Positions 1 through 10,792 of a DNA stretch of 64,000 nucleotides are shown one piece after another (position 1 is the first letter of the stretch; each line of letters opens with the position of its first letter). The stretch is from Pneumocystis sp. 'macacae' (taxonomy: Eukaryota > Ascomycota > Pneumocystomycetes > Pneumocystales > Pneumocystaceae): NCBI GenBank assembly GCA_018127085.1, contig CM030726.1:124001-188000 (forward strand), in the 5' to 3' direction. The notes beneath the pieces are model-generated. The model worked only from the letters and a program-made list of their open reading frames with translations. It had not been told where the DNA came from and ran no database searches. The position numbers and the translations under genes were made by a program.

Positions 1-1432
1 GCGGTTTTTCCTTTCTATTCGCTGTTTTTTGGCCTTATTTGCCTGTCGCTGATCAACATAGATCCGTTCGAGACCTTTAATATGACTTTCATAAACAATT
101 AAAATATCCAGATTACTTAATACTTGAAATTTTGGATTCGACTTGAAGTCAGGATGCTCTCGAAACTTCGCTTGGGCACTAGACCAACGTGAATATGGCT
201 TTAGATTCAGAGATTCAAGTAATGCTGAAAATGCGTCCATTGCCTCATTCTTTATTTTGTGTTCATTCTCATTTTCAATGCGCTTTAATTCTGAAACATA
301 TTCTTCGAAAAGTTGTCGCCTTTCTTCTTCATTATCTGTTGCTTTGAAAACAGTTTCTCCATCCAATATTTCGCGTGCAACCCTATCTTAGTAAGTCTTA
401 CGCTTGAAATAATGTGTATAAATATCCCATCTTACCTCCATCTTGTATAATACTTGATTTCAGGATGTGTTTTAAGCATACGGTTGAAATCCGCTTTCAG
501 TTTTGTCAACCGATCATGTTCTTTCTTTGACTCTTGCTTTTGAATTTCTTGTACATATTTTTCAAATGCCTGTTTCCGTTGTATTGGATCTTTAATTACA
601 CGGTATTGAGGCTGTTTGATCACTGAACGCATTGTTTGCTCCCATGTCCAATTTGCACCAACACCACAGCGTTTTAACATCTTCATAAATACAGCTTCTG
701 CTTCCTCCAGAGACGTATAGTTTTGCATTTCTTTTTCTTCTGATAATCCTGATGCTAACACCAATGGTAATGCTTTCCCGTCTGGCCCTATAGCTAGTGC
801 TTCATCTCTAAGCATCATTTGGCGTTCATCATCTTGATTTGTTGTTCTTTCATCATTTTTTTGACCTAATGCCGCTCTAAAACGAATACTAGTTAAAATT
901 TTTTTATAAAAATGAGTAGAAATACTGATTTTTCGATGAGTGTAGGGCCTCTATTGCTTTTTTACATGTTTCTGGCATATTCCATACTGATTCACCTGAA
1001 AAAACACGTTAGATCCAAAAGAGTGCTTACAATAATGCAGCAAATACTGCTAACACAATGATCTGTACCTGATTTTGTGTTATACCAGTACTTCCTGCCT
1101 CCTGGTGCCGTATACTCTTTCCAATTCAATTTCCCTATTTCAATCTATAGTACATTTAATTTCTTAAAATAAAGGAAAAAATACCAAAAAAAATATTTAT
1201 TCTAAATACTATAACTTACCTCTTCTTCTGTCTTAAGCTCATCAGGTTTTTCCCAAACTGATGTTTTTCCGTCACTCCAATAAATACGACCATCAGGTGC
1301 TTTGTATTCGCCCCACTTAGATGATTCTAACGAAGATGATTGTCCAGAAGCTAGTAAAGGCATTGATGATGCTGTCGTTACTTTATCTACATTCTCTCCT
1401 GCTCCTTGTTGCTGCCATGGAGGCGCAGACAT
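1..1432 (-). CDS. prp40: Prp40-like U1 snRNP splicing factor (partial, 3' end outside window)
   Basis: Prp40 is a U1 snRNP component that bridges the 5' splice site and the branch-point proteins. Exon 1 (1202-1432) starts MSAPPWQQQG and carries a first WW domain (WGEYKAPDGRIYWSDGKTSV, then WEKP). A second WW core (NWKEYTAPGGRKYW) reads from about 1145-1080, and its last part (ESVWNMPETCKKAIEAL) follows an intron. FF-domain sequence follows at 818-432 (YTSLEEAEAVFMKMLKRCGV, WTWEQTMRSVI, DPIQRKQAFEKYV) and another FF unit fills about 390-1. Two N-terminal WW domains followed by FF repeats is the Prp40 order. The remaining FF repeats and the stop lie left of base 1. Introns near 1200, 1010 and 900 are inferred from frame changes and GT/AG sites. 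Confidence 0.9.
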
Positions 1433-1838
1433 GGTGAAACTTATTTAGCTGTAGTGGTGGAAAGAAAATCTCGAGATCGTCATCGGCTAAGTTTCTATAG
1501 ACTAAAGGTATTAAATATTATAAAAAAAACAAAAAAAAAGCATAGAAAATAGTGACAAAATGTTATTGAAATACACCATATGCAAATAGATTTAGTTTTA
1601 AGGAATATACAATTAATACTGATACATACTTAGTATTAAATACAGAGTATTTAAATAGATATACTGATGTAAAATATAATTTGGAAGATGTATTTTTCTT
1701 GTAAATATAAAATTCATGCATAATTGTTCAAATTCCCAGAGTTTAAATTAGGTGTACAGATTTTTTATAGAAGTAGAGAGTAATATGTTTCTCTGTAATA
1801 ATTTATTCACACCTTTTAGCATTTATATATAGCACTAA
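1433..1838. other. Intergenic, A+T-rich
   Basis: About 400 bases between the Prp40 start and the stop of the stomatin-like gene. It must hold the Prp40 promoter and the 3' end of the next gene. I see no open frame, RNA gene or clear repeat in it. Confidence 0.6.
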
Positions 1839-3266
1839 TTACGGTTTCTTTTCTTCAGGAGTTGTTTTTAAAACAGCGGGTGCTTTGGGTAAAGTTGTAC
1901 CTGTTCCTTTCTTTTGTAATGTATTTTGATTTAATTTATTAATAACTGTTAATGCCTGAGCAACCATGCTATTAATATCGCTACTTAAGTGTTAATTATT
2001 GAAAAAAGAGAAAATAGTATCCTTACTTTAAGTTTGCTGGGACTACAATACTTGTACTTTCTTTTGCTATATTTCCAAATGCATTAACATATTTTTCAGC
2101 AATTCTAAGATTAACTGCATCTAATCCCATAGGGTTTTCAGAAAGGACTGATGCAATTGCAGAAATTCCTTTAGCAGTTGCAGTTGCTTTTAAAAGAATG
2201 GCTTCTGCTTCACCTAAAAATATGTTACAAAACCTTAAAATTAAATACTTTATTATGTATTACCTGTTGCTTTATTGATACTTTCTTGTTTAATAGCTTC
2301 GCTATTTAATATCTGACTTTGTTTTTGCCCTTCTGCAATATTGATGCAAGATTGTCTTTGACCTTCTGATTCTAAGATTTCTGCTCTTTTAGACCGTTCA
2401 GCAGAAACTAAAAAGATATTTATATTATATTATCTTAAGTATTAAAGCAAACACTACCTTGTCTGTGCATTGCCAATAATACATTTTGAGGAGGATGGAT
2501 GTCCCGAATTTCATATCTTAGACATTTTATTCCCCAATCAGCAGCAGCTTCATTAATAGCTTCTGTAATGTTTACATTTAGCATTTGGCGTTCCTTCAAT
2601 ACATGATCAAGTGCTAATTGACCAATTTCTGATCGCATTGTTGTCTGTGCTAATTGAGCAACTGCATATTCTGCGTCTTCTACACCATAACTTTATGAAT
2701 GATTAATTTCTAGAATAAAATAGACAAAAATTATACCATGCTTTATATGGATCCAAAATTCTGACATATAATACACCATCTAATTCTAATGTTACATTAT
2801 CTAAAGTTATTGCTGATTGTGAAGGAATTTCCATAGCAATTTCTGATTAAATTAAATATTTTTATAGAAAAAAGGAAATAACCTTTTAAAGACTTAACAT
2901 ATTTGATTTTATCTAAGAATGGAACCAAAATAGCCAATCCAGGCTCAAGAACTCGAGAAAACTTTCCCATTCTTTCTACAATCCAAGCTTCTTGTTGAGG
3001 TACAAATCTAAGAAAAAAAATTGAAAAAAACAATATAAATAAGAGATAAATTACTTAAGTATTGTATTTTTTGGAAGTTTTTGTCTTTTAAAAAAGCTTA
3101 AAGATGTTTGATTAAATTTTTTTCTAGGTATATCTGTGTAATGTCTAATATTCATAAAACTATAATTAAAAAATGGAAACAGTCTTTTTTGGAAGCTATC
3201 TTGGATTAGGTAGCGACTTTTATATATATTTCTAATCAAGTTTTTCTCAAATAAATGACCTAACAT
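1839..3266 (-). CDS. Stomatin-like protein 2 family, mitochondrial SPFH protein
   Basis: A membrane-scaffold protein of the SPFH/stomatin family. SLP-2 members sit on the mitochondrial inner membrane and organise cardiolipin-rich domains and protease complexes. The first exon (3266 to about 3055) encodes a basic, Ser/Phe-rich leader ([20 protein letters not shown]) that fits a mitochondrial presequence. After an intron the SPFH start reads [41 protein letters not shown] later exon at 2638-2450 reads [20 protein letters not shown] and [27 protein letters not shown], the hallmark of the SLP-2 branch. The C-terminal exons (about 2400-1839) end in a Pro/Ala/Lys tail, stop TAA at 1839-1841. At least five introns are inferred. 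Confidence 0.88.
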
Positions 3267-4586
3267 TTATATCTAAAAATTCGAAGTTTTATTTAAATAA
3301 GATCACGTAATTTAAAAAATTAATTATTTTGAAATATATTTACTAAACTATTTGATACAGAACTGCTACAATTAAAAGATTTGAAATGTCTATATTTTAA
3401 AAATTTAAAATAAAAAAAGTATATTTATAATAAATAAAAAAAATACAGAGAATTTATATTTAATTTAATATAAAGAAATTAAAATATAAGTATTTAAAGA
3501 AAAACTTGTAGTAAATTGATTTATATATAATAAATATTTTAAAAAAGTTTTTTAAAATATTTAAATACTTTTATATAAATATTTTATCTTTTTTTATAAA
3601 GTATTTAAAAACATTTTACATTTGATAATAAATGTACCATTGTATTTTAATTATAATATGTGGACTTAACAACTTTTTCTTACTATAATTAATGAATATG
3701 GATTTACAAACATGTATTTTAAATTAGAAATAATTATATATTCATTTTTCAAAGTATTCAAAAGTTTCAAAAACTATAATAAACTAGAATATATTATAAA
3801 ATAGATTTTTATATACTTAAATCTAATGATTTTTTCTATTTGAGTAATTTTAAGAGTTTTAGGGAATTTATAAAAATAATTTTTTATTAAAATTTCTGAA
3901 TAAAATTATTTTTATATAAAATTCAAAAAAATTGATTTTTTAATATTAAATATGAAAATTTAAATACTGTTTTTAGAAAATATCAGAATTTTAATATAAA
4001 AAATTAAAGTCAAAAAAAGAAATAAAAAAACATTTAATAAAGTACAAATGAAAAATCATATTTTTGCAATTAGAGTAAGAATTTAAATAAGAAAGTTTAA
4101 CAATTTTTATTATTTTTCTTTATTTTTACATTTAAAGTAAAAGTCATTCAAAGAAAAATTTAAGTTTTTAAAAAGCTATGTAATATATTTAACATTGATA
4201 ATATTTTTAATAATTGAGTTTTCCTAAAAAAAATATTTTTTCTAGTTTTTATAATACAAAGAATTAATGTTCAGAAGCAATATATATAAAAAATCCAAAA
4301 TTCAGATTAATATGTATATGATTTCTATAAATTTTTGAAGAATATTTTTTGAATTTATTGCTTGTTTTATTTTAATACATCTTAATCGTGAACATTTTAA
4401 TAGTAAAATTAATATTTAAAAAAAAACAAAAATATTAGAAAATATTAAGAAAGGCAATTGAAATTTTTTAATTATATTTATATAAAAAGTATTTTTTAGT
4501 ATATCTTTTCAAGAATTTTATATTTTTTTTAAAAAAATAATTCTAACCTATTCTATATTAAATTTTAATTTTATTTTATAATTGAA
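3267..4586. other. A+T-rich divergent intergenic region
   Basis: About 1.3 kb between two divergently transcribed mitochondrial-protein genes (stomatin-like on minus, uL10m on plus). Base composition is extreme, with long A/T runs and only scattered G or C. No open frame with protein-like composition, no tRNA signature and no strong tandem repeat was seen. It presumably contains both promoters. Confidence 0.6.
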
Positions 4587-5407
4587 ATGCAGGCTTTTAT
4601 TTGCTCTTTTTTTCAAAAAAATAACTTTCTAACAATTAAAAAAAGAATGTTTTCCTTTTCAAAACCATCAATTTTCCCTATTTCTTCTTTCATTAATAAT
4701 AAAAAAAAACTATCATATCAACAAATTTCTATAAAACAAAGTAAGTATATTCCAGAAGTAAAATAGTAACTTATGGCTTGAAAGCACAATTTAGACTTGC
4801 ATTAATGTATTTTTATTCTACGAAGTCTTTAATTGCTCCTAAAGAAAAGAAGGCTTTTATATATTCTATATATCTTACACTTATTCAATCACATTTAACA
4901 TTTCTTTTTGTAAAACAAAACAATATTAATAGTAAAGGCTGGAGACGTATAAGGAAGCAATTATATACAGTTAACGCTAATATCAAAGTCATACGAAATA
5001 GTTTGTTTATACGTGCTTTACAAACCATTCGCAATGATATAAATAAATATCAAAACAAGAACATTTCACACCAACTTAAAATAAATGCATTAGAATTGTT
5101 GGAAATGTTATTTTCCGGTCCCACTGCAATAATCACATTAGCAGATCGTGCAGAACCGTCTTGTTTAAAATATATTATAGATCTGATTAATAAAAGCAAT
5201 GGCCAGCTCCAGCTTTTAGGAGGACTATTTGAAAACGAACTAGCTGATGTAGAAACGCTTTTAGGCATTAAGGAATTACCAGACCGCTCAATCCTACATA
5301 TGCAATTGGTTTGTTCACTGATAGCTAGGTCAAACGAACTTTTACAAGTACTTCAATATCCAAGCGAAAAATTAACACTAATGCTTAATACAAGAGTAGA
5401 TACTTAA
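4587..5407 (+). CDS. mrpl11: Mitochondrial large-subunit ribosomal protein uL10m (yeast Mrpl11)
   Basis: Part of the stalk base of the mitochondrial ribosome. Exon 1 starts at the ATG at 4587 (MQAFICSFFQKNNFLTIKKR), a basic, aromatic leader suited to mitochondrial import. It ends near 4740 at a GTAAGT donor. The second exon runs from about 4790 to the TAA ending at 5407. It contains the uL10 core: a YTVNANIKVIRNSLFIRAL segment (the fungal mitochondrial version of the KNT.. rRNA-binding region) and the C-terminal LLGGLFENELADVETLLGIK followed by LPDRSILHMQLVCSLIARSN, which is diagnostic of fungal Mrpl11. The exact acceptor is uncertain, with CAATTTAG the likeliest. Confidence 0.8.
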
Positions 5408-5632
5408 ATATTAAAAAATATATTTATAATATCTAAGGCTGCTACTCGATGTTTATCTTACTATAAATAAAGACAATACAATTTCAACTAATATATATTC
5501 ACAGAACTTATTCTTAAAGTTATTCCAAATTCAAGTTTTACTTTGAATAATTTATGTTTATTTTCTGGATACTATTATAATAATTTTTACTTGAGTATCG
5601 CCATATATTTTAAAAAAATATAGAAACTATGA

Positions 5633-5999
5633 CTACCTTGCCTCAAATTGGATCATTCTTTTAGTTCTAAACTATTAAATTGTTGTAGGTTTAGCTTATT
5701 CACTGCACCTTTGTTTATACATTACACGATGACCACATTCACGACATCGGATTACTTCTCGTGCTTGAATTTGGTTTACAGCACCACAGTCTTAAAAGAT
5801 ATTAGCAGAATGTGTTAAAACATATAGAAGGCAATATGTCTAGAATTTGTGTATAATTTTTATACTATATTTATAGCAGCTCAGTAAGTCTAAACATACC
5901 TGCACAAAGATATGACATCTGCACCGGACGTGCAGTAAATTGTGCTGTTTCAGTAGGTTGATCAGTTAATATGGATGGTCTGTAACTTTCACGCTGCAT
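5633..5999 (-). CDS. rpc10: RNA polymerase I/II/III shared subunit Rpb12 (ABC10-alpha)
   Basis: A small zinc-binding subunit common to all three nuclear RNA polymerases. Exon 1 begins at 5999 (MQRESYRPSILTDQ) and ends after SYLCA. The next exon gives DCGAVNQIQAREVIRCRECG HRVMYKQ. Together these carry the C-x2-C and C-x2-C zinc ligands (YLCADCG and RCRECG). A naive reading then stops after KQRCSE. However, a 42-nt intron at 5667-5708 joins Q-R-T-K-R-M-I-Q-F-E-A-R, the invariant Rpb12 C-terminus, with stop at 5633-5635. The spliced protein is about 71 residues, as expected. The donor GTGCAG is atypical, but the joined reading is compelling. Confidence 0.9.
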
Positions 6000-6124
6000 T
6001 TTTTGTCTGAAATATTTCTTTTTATTCAAAATTATTTTTTTAATAATTTTAACGGTTTTTTTAATTAACGTTTAACCAAACTTTTTTTTTTTAAAAAAAA
6101 AGATAAATTAAATAAATTATAAAT

Positions 6125-6866
6125 ATGACTGATGTTTGGAAATCCGTAGGAAAGTATGTTTTTTCTTAGAAAATAAACTATTTTTTCCTAACTAATTTTA
6201 TATAGTTATTGGTGTAAATATTGTAGAACGGTATCTCTAAGTAATGAATTAGATATAATAAAGAACCGCTCACAAAGCGAATAGTTTGTTCGCAATGATG
6301 CATTTACTCGGAAAAAACATGAAGCATCGGATCGTCATCAGGGTTCTTTAAAGCGTTTTTTGCGTGATTTAGACAAAAAAAATGAAAAAGAAGAAAAAGA
6401 AAAAAGAGCAACACAAAGAGAACTTGATAGAATTGCAAGTGTAACGGGCTTGTCTACGCGATCTATCAATACAGCTTCTCCAAAAAAAGTAGCAAAAACC
6501 GTACTTCAAAAGACTAAACCTATAGTTCATAAGACTGCAGTAGCACCACCTATAGATATCAAAACAACTGTTGGTATACCAGGTCCTTGGGAAATTGTTT
6601 CTTCACCAGAAATAAAGAAAAATATAAATAGTACACTAGATGCATCAGAAAATACAGTATTAAATGCATCTATACTCACAAATACAACAGAAAAACCTAC
6701 TTCAACACAGCCCCGATTAAAAGAAGATTATGAAGATTTAAGATCATTTAAAATCGAAGAAAAAGCATTTCCTTTAGAAACAAAATGTGAACCAGAAGAA
6801 ATATGTACAACTGATTTTTTCAAGAAACGGAAATTCAAAATAGGCAAGAATATCAGAAAAAAATGA
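6125..6866 (+). CDS. U1-type zinc-finger splicing protein (WBP4/FBP21-like)
   Basis: Spliced from three exons: MTDVWKSVG / NYWCKYCRT / FVRNDAFTRKKHEASDRHQG, then SLKRFLRDLDKKNEKEEKEK. This forms a U1/matrin-type zinc finger, with Cys pair CKYC and His ligands in KKHEASDRH. It is followed by a charged helix and a Thr/Lys-rich tail. Finger plus charged helix resembles the N-terminus of WBP4/FBP21, which joins the activated spliceosome. I do not see the WW domains of the animal protein, so the assignment is by zinc finger and architecture only. Introns lie at about 6153-6206 and 6233-6288; the second uses donor GTATCT. It is divergent from Rpb12, with 125 bp between the starts. Confidence 0.65.
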
Positions 6867-7084
6867 ATATGTTTTAGATATTCATTAAATACTAGAATAC
6901 ATAGTTCTATTTAAAAATACATGAAGAACGGTATTTTCAAAAATTTTTACAAAATAGACAAGATTCGATATAATACAAGTAATATTTAATGCAAATTTTA
7001 CCATCGGAATAAATAATACAATGCATATTTAAATATAAAGAAAATATATGTAAATATACTTTGCAGCAAAATATGAACTATATA

Positions 7085-8593
7085 TTACAATATATCTCTT
7101 ATTTTGGTGCTAAAAATAATATAAATAAATGAAAATAAAAAATATTGCAACATACCTAACAAAATCAATAATTTTCCATCCTTTAGTCTCAGAATTAGGG
7201 ATTTCATCTGATACTTTAGTAAATGCTGCAATATACGTAACTTCTTGAATAAAATTTTCATTTCCAGCAACAAGTTTTTTAGACTTTACATTTTTATAAA
7301 GATGAATTTCTTGTGTTCGAAAAGAAATGATAAGACATGGAATATCATTAGGCGGGAGGATACGGTATGAAATAACATCGACTCCTCGAATATCCAAAAC
7401 TTTTCCATCAGAAACCAATCCTTGTAAAATATATTCTTTGGCTGTATTAAACCATATTTGATAAGACTATATATATTTAAAAATAAAAAGCAATGCAGCA
7501 TATACATACAGGCTCACTCAACCATAGCTTCAATGTCTCCATATCACCTTTAACATACGCCTCTATTACTTCTGGAAGTATGTATTCTCTAAGTTCTTGT
7601 AAAAATGATTCTACCCTGAAACTTGAGTCTATATTTTTAAAAAGCCGAATTACTTTTGCAGTTTCATTTTCAGCAAAAAGCCTAGACGAAAAGGTTTCTA
7701 TGCTTGTTATAGTACCTTTTATTGTCCCAATTATTGGGTTTTTTGAACGATCATATAAGTGTTTCCAATAATAAATATAATCAAATAACCTGCTATTATT
7801 CCTAAATTTTCTGTAAAATTCTTTCCATATCGATTCTTTGTATAAAATTATTTTAACATCTGAGCTGTGTCTTGATTAATAAAAAAAACTAAATAAAAAG
7901 GAACAAATACTTTGGATTTTCTTTGACCAAAGTTTTTTTAGAATATTCAAGATTTATTTCATTTTTCGCTTTTCTTGTTTGACGTCTTGTATTTTTATCA
8001 ATGTATCCACCATAACGAGAACTATTACTTTCATGAATAACTTTTTTTATTGATCCTGCAATTGATTTATAAATCTTATTTTCTCTAATAGGACGTGTAA
8101 TAATAAAAATAGTATCTACAGCAATTACTGCTCCTTTTCTTGCAAATTTAATTGGTACACTTTCCCATAAAGCAACAACACCATTTTCAATTATTTGACC
8201 TACTTTTTTCAAAGTTTGATTTGAGAAATTTCCAGCAACATCCGCACTTTCTTTTGCAACTTTATAAGCCTCTTTCGCTTTCCTATATGCCTCAGATTCA
8301 CCAAGTCTTCCTGATTTATCTTGAAGTGCTTTAACAGATTCTTGAAACTTTTTTGATTTCTCAAGTTCCGATTTAAAGGTATCTATAAATACACGAATAG
8401 GATCCTTATAACCTCCAGTATCTTGATGAGAATTCAATAAAGATATATGGAAAGAATGCTTTAAAGTCAATGGAAGATAAAGATTCTTAAATTTTAAAAA
8501 AGGCCATGTGTCTATAGAATGAATATATAAAATTGTTCCAGAAGAACAAAAGTGCTTAATATATACGGGAAGAGCATGTCTACTCTTTTTCAT
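7085..8593 (-). CDS. tim44: Tim44, mitochondrial inner-membrane import motor adaptor
   Basis: Tim44 tethers mtHsp70 to the TIM23 channel. Exon 1 (8593 to about 7905) has a leader, then GGYKDPIRVFIDTFKSELEK, the conserved start of mature fungal Tim44. Next comes a coiled helix rich in AYRKAKEAYKVAKESAD and the WESVPIKFARKGAVIAVDT region. A middle exon (about 7860-7508) gives RLFKNIDSSFRVESFLQELR EYILPEVIEAYVKGDMETLK LWLSEP. The next exon contains LDIRGVDVISYRILPPNDIP CLIISFRTQEIHLYKN and ends GWKIIDFV, the C-terminal Tim44 domain. A last short exon after an intron at about 7104-7150 adds STKIRDIL and a stop at 7085-7087. Order and length match the family. Confidence 0.92.
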
Positions 8594-9272
8594 TATGCTC
8601 TCGATGTTCTTGGCCCTAAAATATATAAAAAACGAAACTTTTTTTTAAGCGGTAAAATATTCGTTATGTAGGAGAAATAATTTACACATATCAACCATAA
8701 TAGAACGATTAAAATACAAATACATATAAAGCATTGTTAAAGAATCTATATTTTAAAAAAATCCACAAAACTAATGCCATGCTTATCCTTTTTCAGACTA
8801 CTGAAAAAAAACATGTTTTTAGTATTAGTCTCGAAAAAAACGTTCTATATAATATTAACAGAAACTTTTATATTCATATTTTTCCTAAATACCAATTCTT
8901 TTAGTTCTTTTTAAGATATTTTATTTGCAAAATTCATTAAATAAAAAATATCTTAAAAGTATAACTATATTGACTTTATATAATAAAAAGAAAACATAAA
9001 AACAAATCAACATATCCCAAAAAGGTATGAAAATTATCATGTCAAAATGCCTGATAAACACGATTTAATATCTTTTGTCTTTTTGAAATAAAAAATCCTT
9101 TATATAACCTAATAGATGTATATTTCTTAGCAAAATTCCATAGACATTTTTAGACAAAGCAAGATTCATATTTATTTCTCCAAATATAAAAAGATTCATA
9201 AAACATATTCAAAAAAACATTGGAATATTTAGATATGCTATCACTGCATATACAAAAATATTTCAAAAAAAA
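8594..9272. other. Intergenic, A+T-rich
   Basis: About 680 bases between the Tim44 start and the stop of the Fyv6-like gene, both on the minus strand. I see poly-A/T runs but no frame, RNA gene or repeat that I can support. Confidence 0.6.
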
Positions 9273-10092
9273 TCATCCCACCTTTTCATCACTGTCGCTT
9301 GTATAAGTGATAAGTTTTTGATCCGAGTTAGTAAATAATTCAGAAAATGTCGATAATGATGTAGAAAACATAGGGGCTCTAGAAACAGTCATATTCTTTT
9401 CAGAAACAGAGATATTTTTTTCAGAAAAAGAAATTTCTTTTCCAATAGCATCATTATGTTCATTATCTTTATTTTTATCGAAATTTTGGTCCTTAGGTTT
9501 AGAAGATTTTCTTTCTGAATAAGCATCTTTATTTTTCTTGAGAATAACACCTTTTAATATTGACTCCTTTGTTTTTTTCACAGGCCTCTCACTAGACTCT
9601 ACAGGCTTTGAAATGGAAGTCAAACCCCGTACCAAGTGTGCAGAGTGTTGCATAGATTGGTCGAATTGTTCCCTTGCCCTGTTTTTTGATTAATTAAAAA
9701 CAAAAAACGTATAATTTTCAAAAAACCGTTTAAAAACCTTTAGTCCTTCTTCAACGGACTTTTTCGTCTCTTCTTCAACTTTTATTTTCTCTTTCCTTAA
9801 CTTATCTAAAAAGTCTATTTCTTCATCATTTAATGTACGAATCAAATTTGCTAAAAACGTTAACGTCATCTCAACCTTAGTATAAACAAAACGTACACAA
9901 TTTCCATGATTCTTGATATTCTTCTTCTTTTATAATTTTATTTGCTTGCAATTTTTCATAAAGAGATCGATGATCTACAGGTGGCCCATTTTCAACAGGA
10001 TTTTTTGCTGCCCGAATTCTACGTTCAGCTTCTTCCCATTCCTTGCTTCTTTCACATGTAAAACGCGGTGCAACTCTTTCTAATTCACCCAT
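9273..10092 (-). CDS. Fyv6/FAM192A (NIP30)-domain protein, probable second-step splicing factor
   Basis: Exon 1 from 10092 reads MGELERVAPRFTCERSKEWE and then PPVDHRSLYEKLQANKIIKE EEYQESWK, the NIP30/FAM192A N-terminal signature (RSLYE.L...K..K..EYEE). The following exon gives ANLIRTLNDEEIDFLDKLRK EKIKVEEETKKSVEEGL, matching the family's (N.)RxLDEDExxFLD helix. The C-terminal exon (about 9680-9273) is Lys/Ser-rich and low-complexity. Yeast Fyv6 is a spliceosome factor in exon ligation, and the human relative FAM192A (PSME3IP1) binds proteasome activator PA28-gamma. The splicing role is inferred from the family. It is divergent from the SUZ-domain gene, with about 87 bp between the starts. Confidence 0.72.
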
Positions 10093-10179
10093 TTTTTTTT
10101 ACTTTAAAAAGCGACACCGTTAAACGGGTCACATTCTCAAGAGCACTGTTCATCGTTAACATTAAAATCATGAGCCGTG

Positions 10180-10726
10180 ATGAATGATAAAAAATATAAA
10201 GAAAAAATACCTGATTTTTGGGATCACTGGGAAAATGAGGTACATTTAACATTTAAGAGCTGAATGTATTTTTTTTTAATTTTTAAGCGAGATTTTGATG
10301 AAAAAAGCGATGAAATCCCATCTACAAAAAAAGTGACCCATCAGGAAAATATGCGTCTTTGGGAAGAAGCGTAAATACTAATAATCCAATATTTACTCTG
10401 CATTCCCACTAAAAAAATATAGGAACCAGCGAGCACCTGACGTAGAAGTTGCAAATTCATCACGAACAGCATATAAACCATCGCTTAAGATCCTTCGACG
10501 TTCAGTTGATCAATCTAGCGGTTCGCCTGTTTCTAACATATCACCTGAAAAACTTGCGTCTGTAGAACCCGAACAAGGTCACCGCGAAAAGGAACAACGG
10601 TATAAAGAAGTTCGAGAGAAAATTTTTGGTGCACCTGCGTTGGAAAACAAATCTTGTATACCTATTCGTTCTCCTATTGGACCCTGTCCAGAAGGAGGGT
10701 TCTTTGGAAACAAAAGCCGACCATAA
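10180..10726 (+). CDS. SUZ and SUZ-C domain RNA-binding protein (SZRD1-like)
   Basis: Three exons: 10180 to about 10239 (MNDKKYKEKIPDFWDHWENE), a second from about 10287 to 10372 (RDFDEKSDEIPSTKKV..RLWEEA), and a third from about 10430 to the TAA at 10724-10726. The third holds a SUZ domain (KPSLKILRRS to EKEQRYKEVREKIFG) and a C-terminal SUZ-C motif (PIRSPIGPCPEGGFFGNKSR P). This is the architecture of small SUZ-domain proteins, which bind RNA and are thought to act in cytoplasmic mRNA control. The chosen ATG follows an out-of-frame ATG at 10170 that stops at once, so a short upstream ORF overlaps the start. Confidence 0.75.
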
Positions 10727-10792
10727 AAATTTTCTTTGCACTTATTTCCATATTTTGAAAAGTTAGTCATAAATGTCAATTGTGTTCAATAT

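Noticed and set aside
3267..4586. Centromere-like A+T-rich region
   Set aside because: It is only 1.3 kb, lacks repeats and lies between two divergent genes; composition alone is not evidence.
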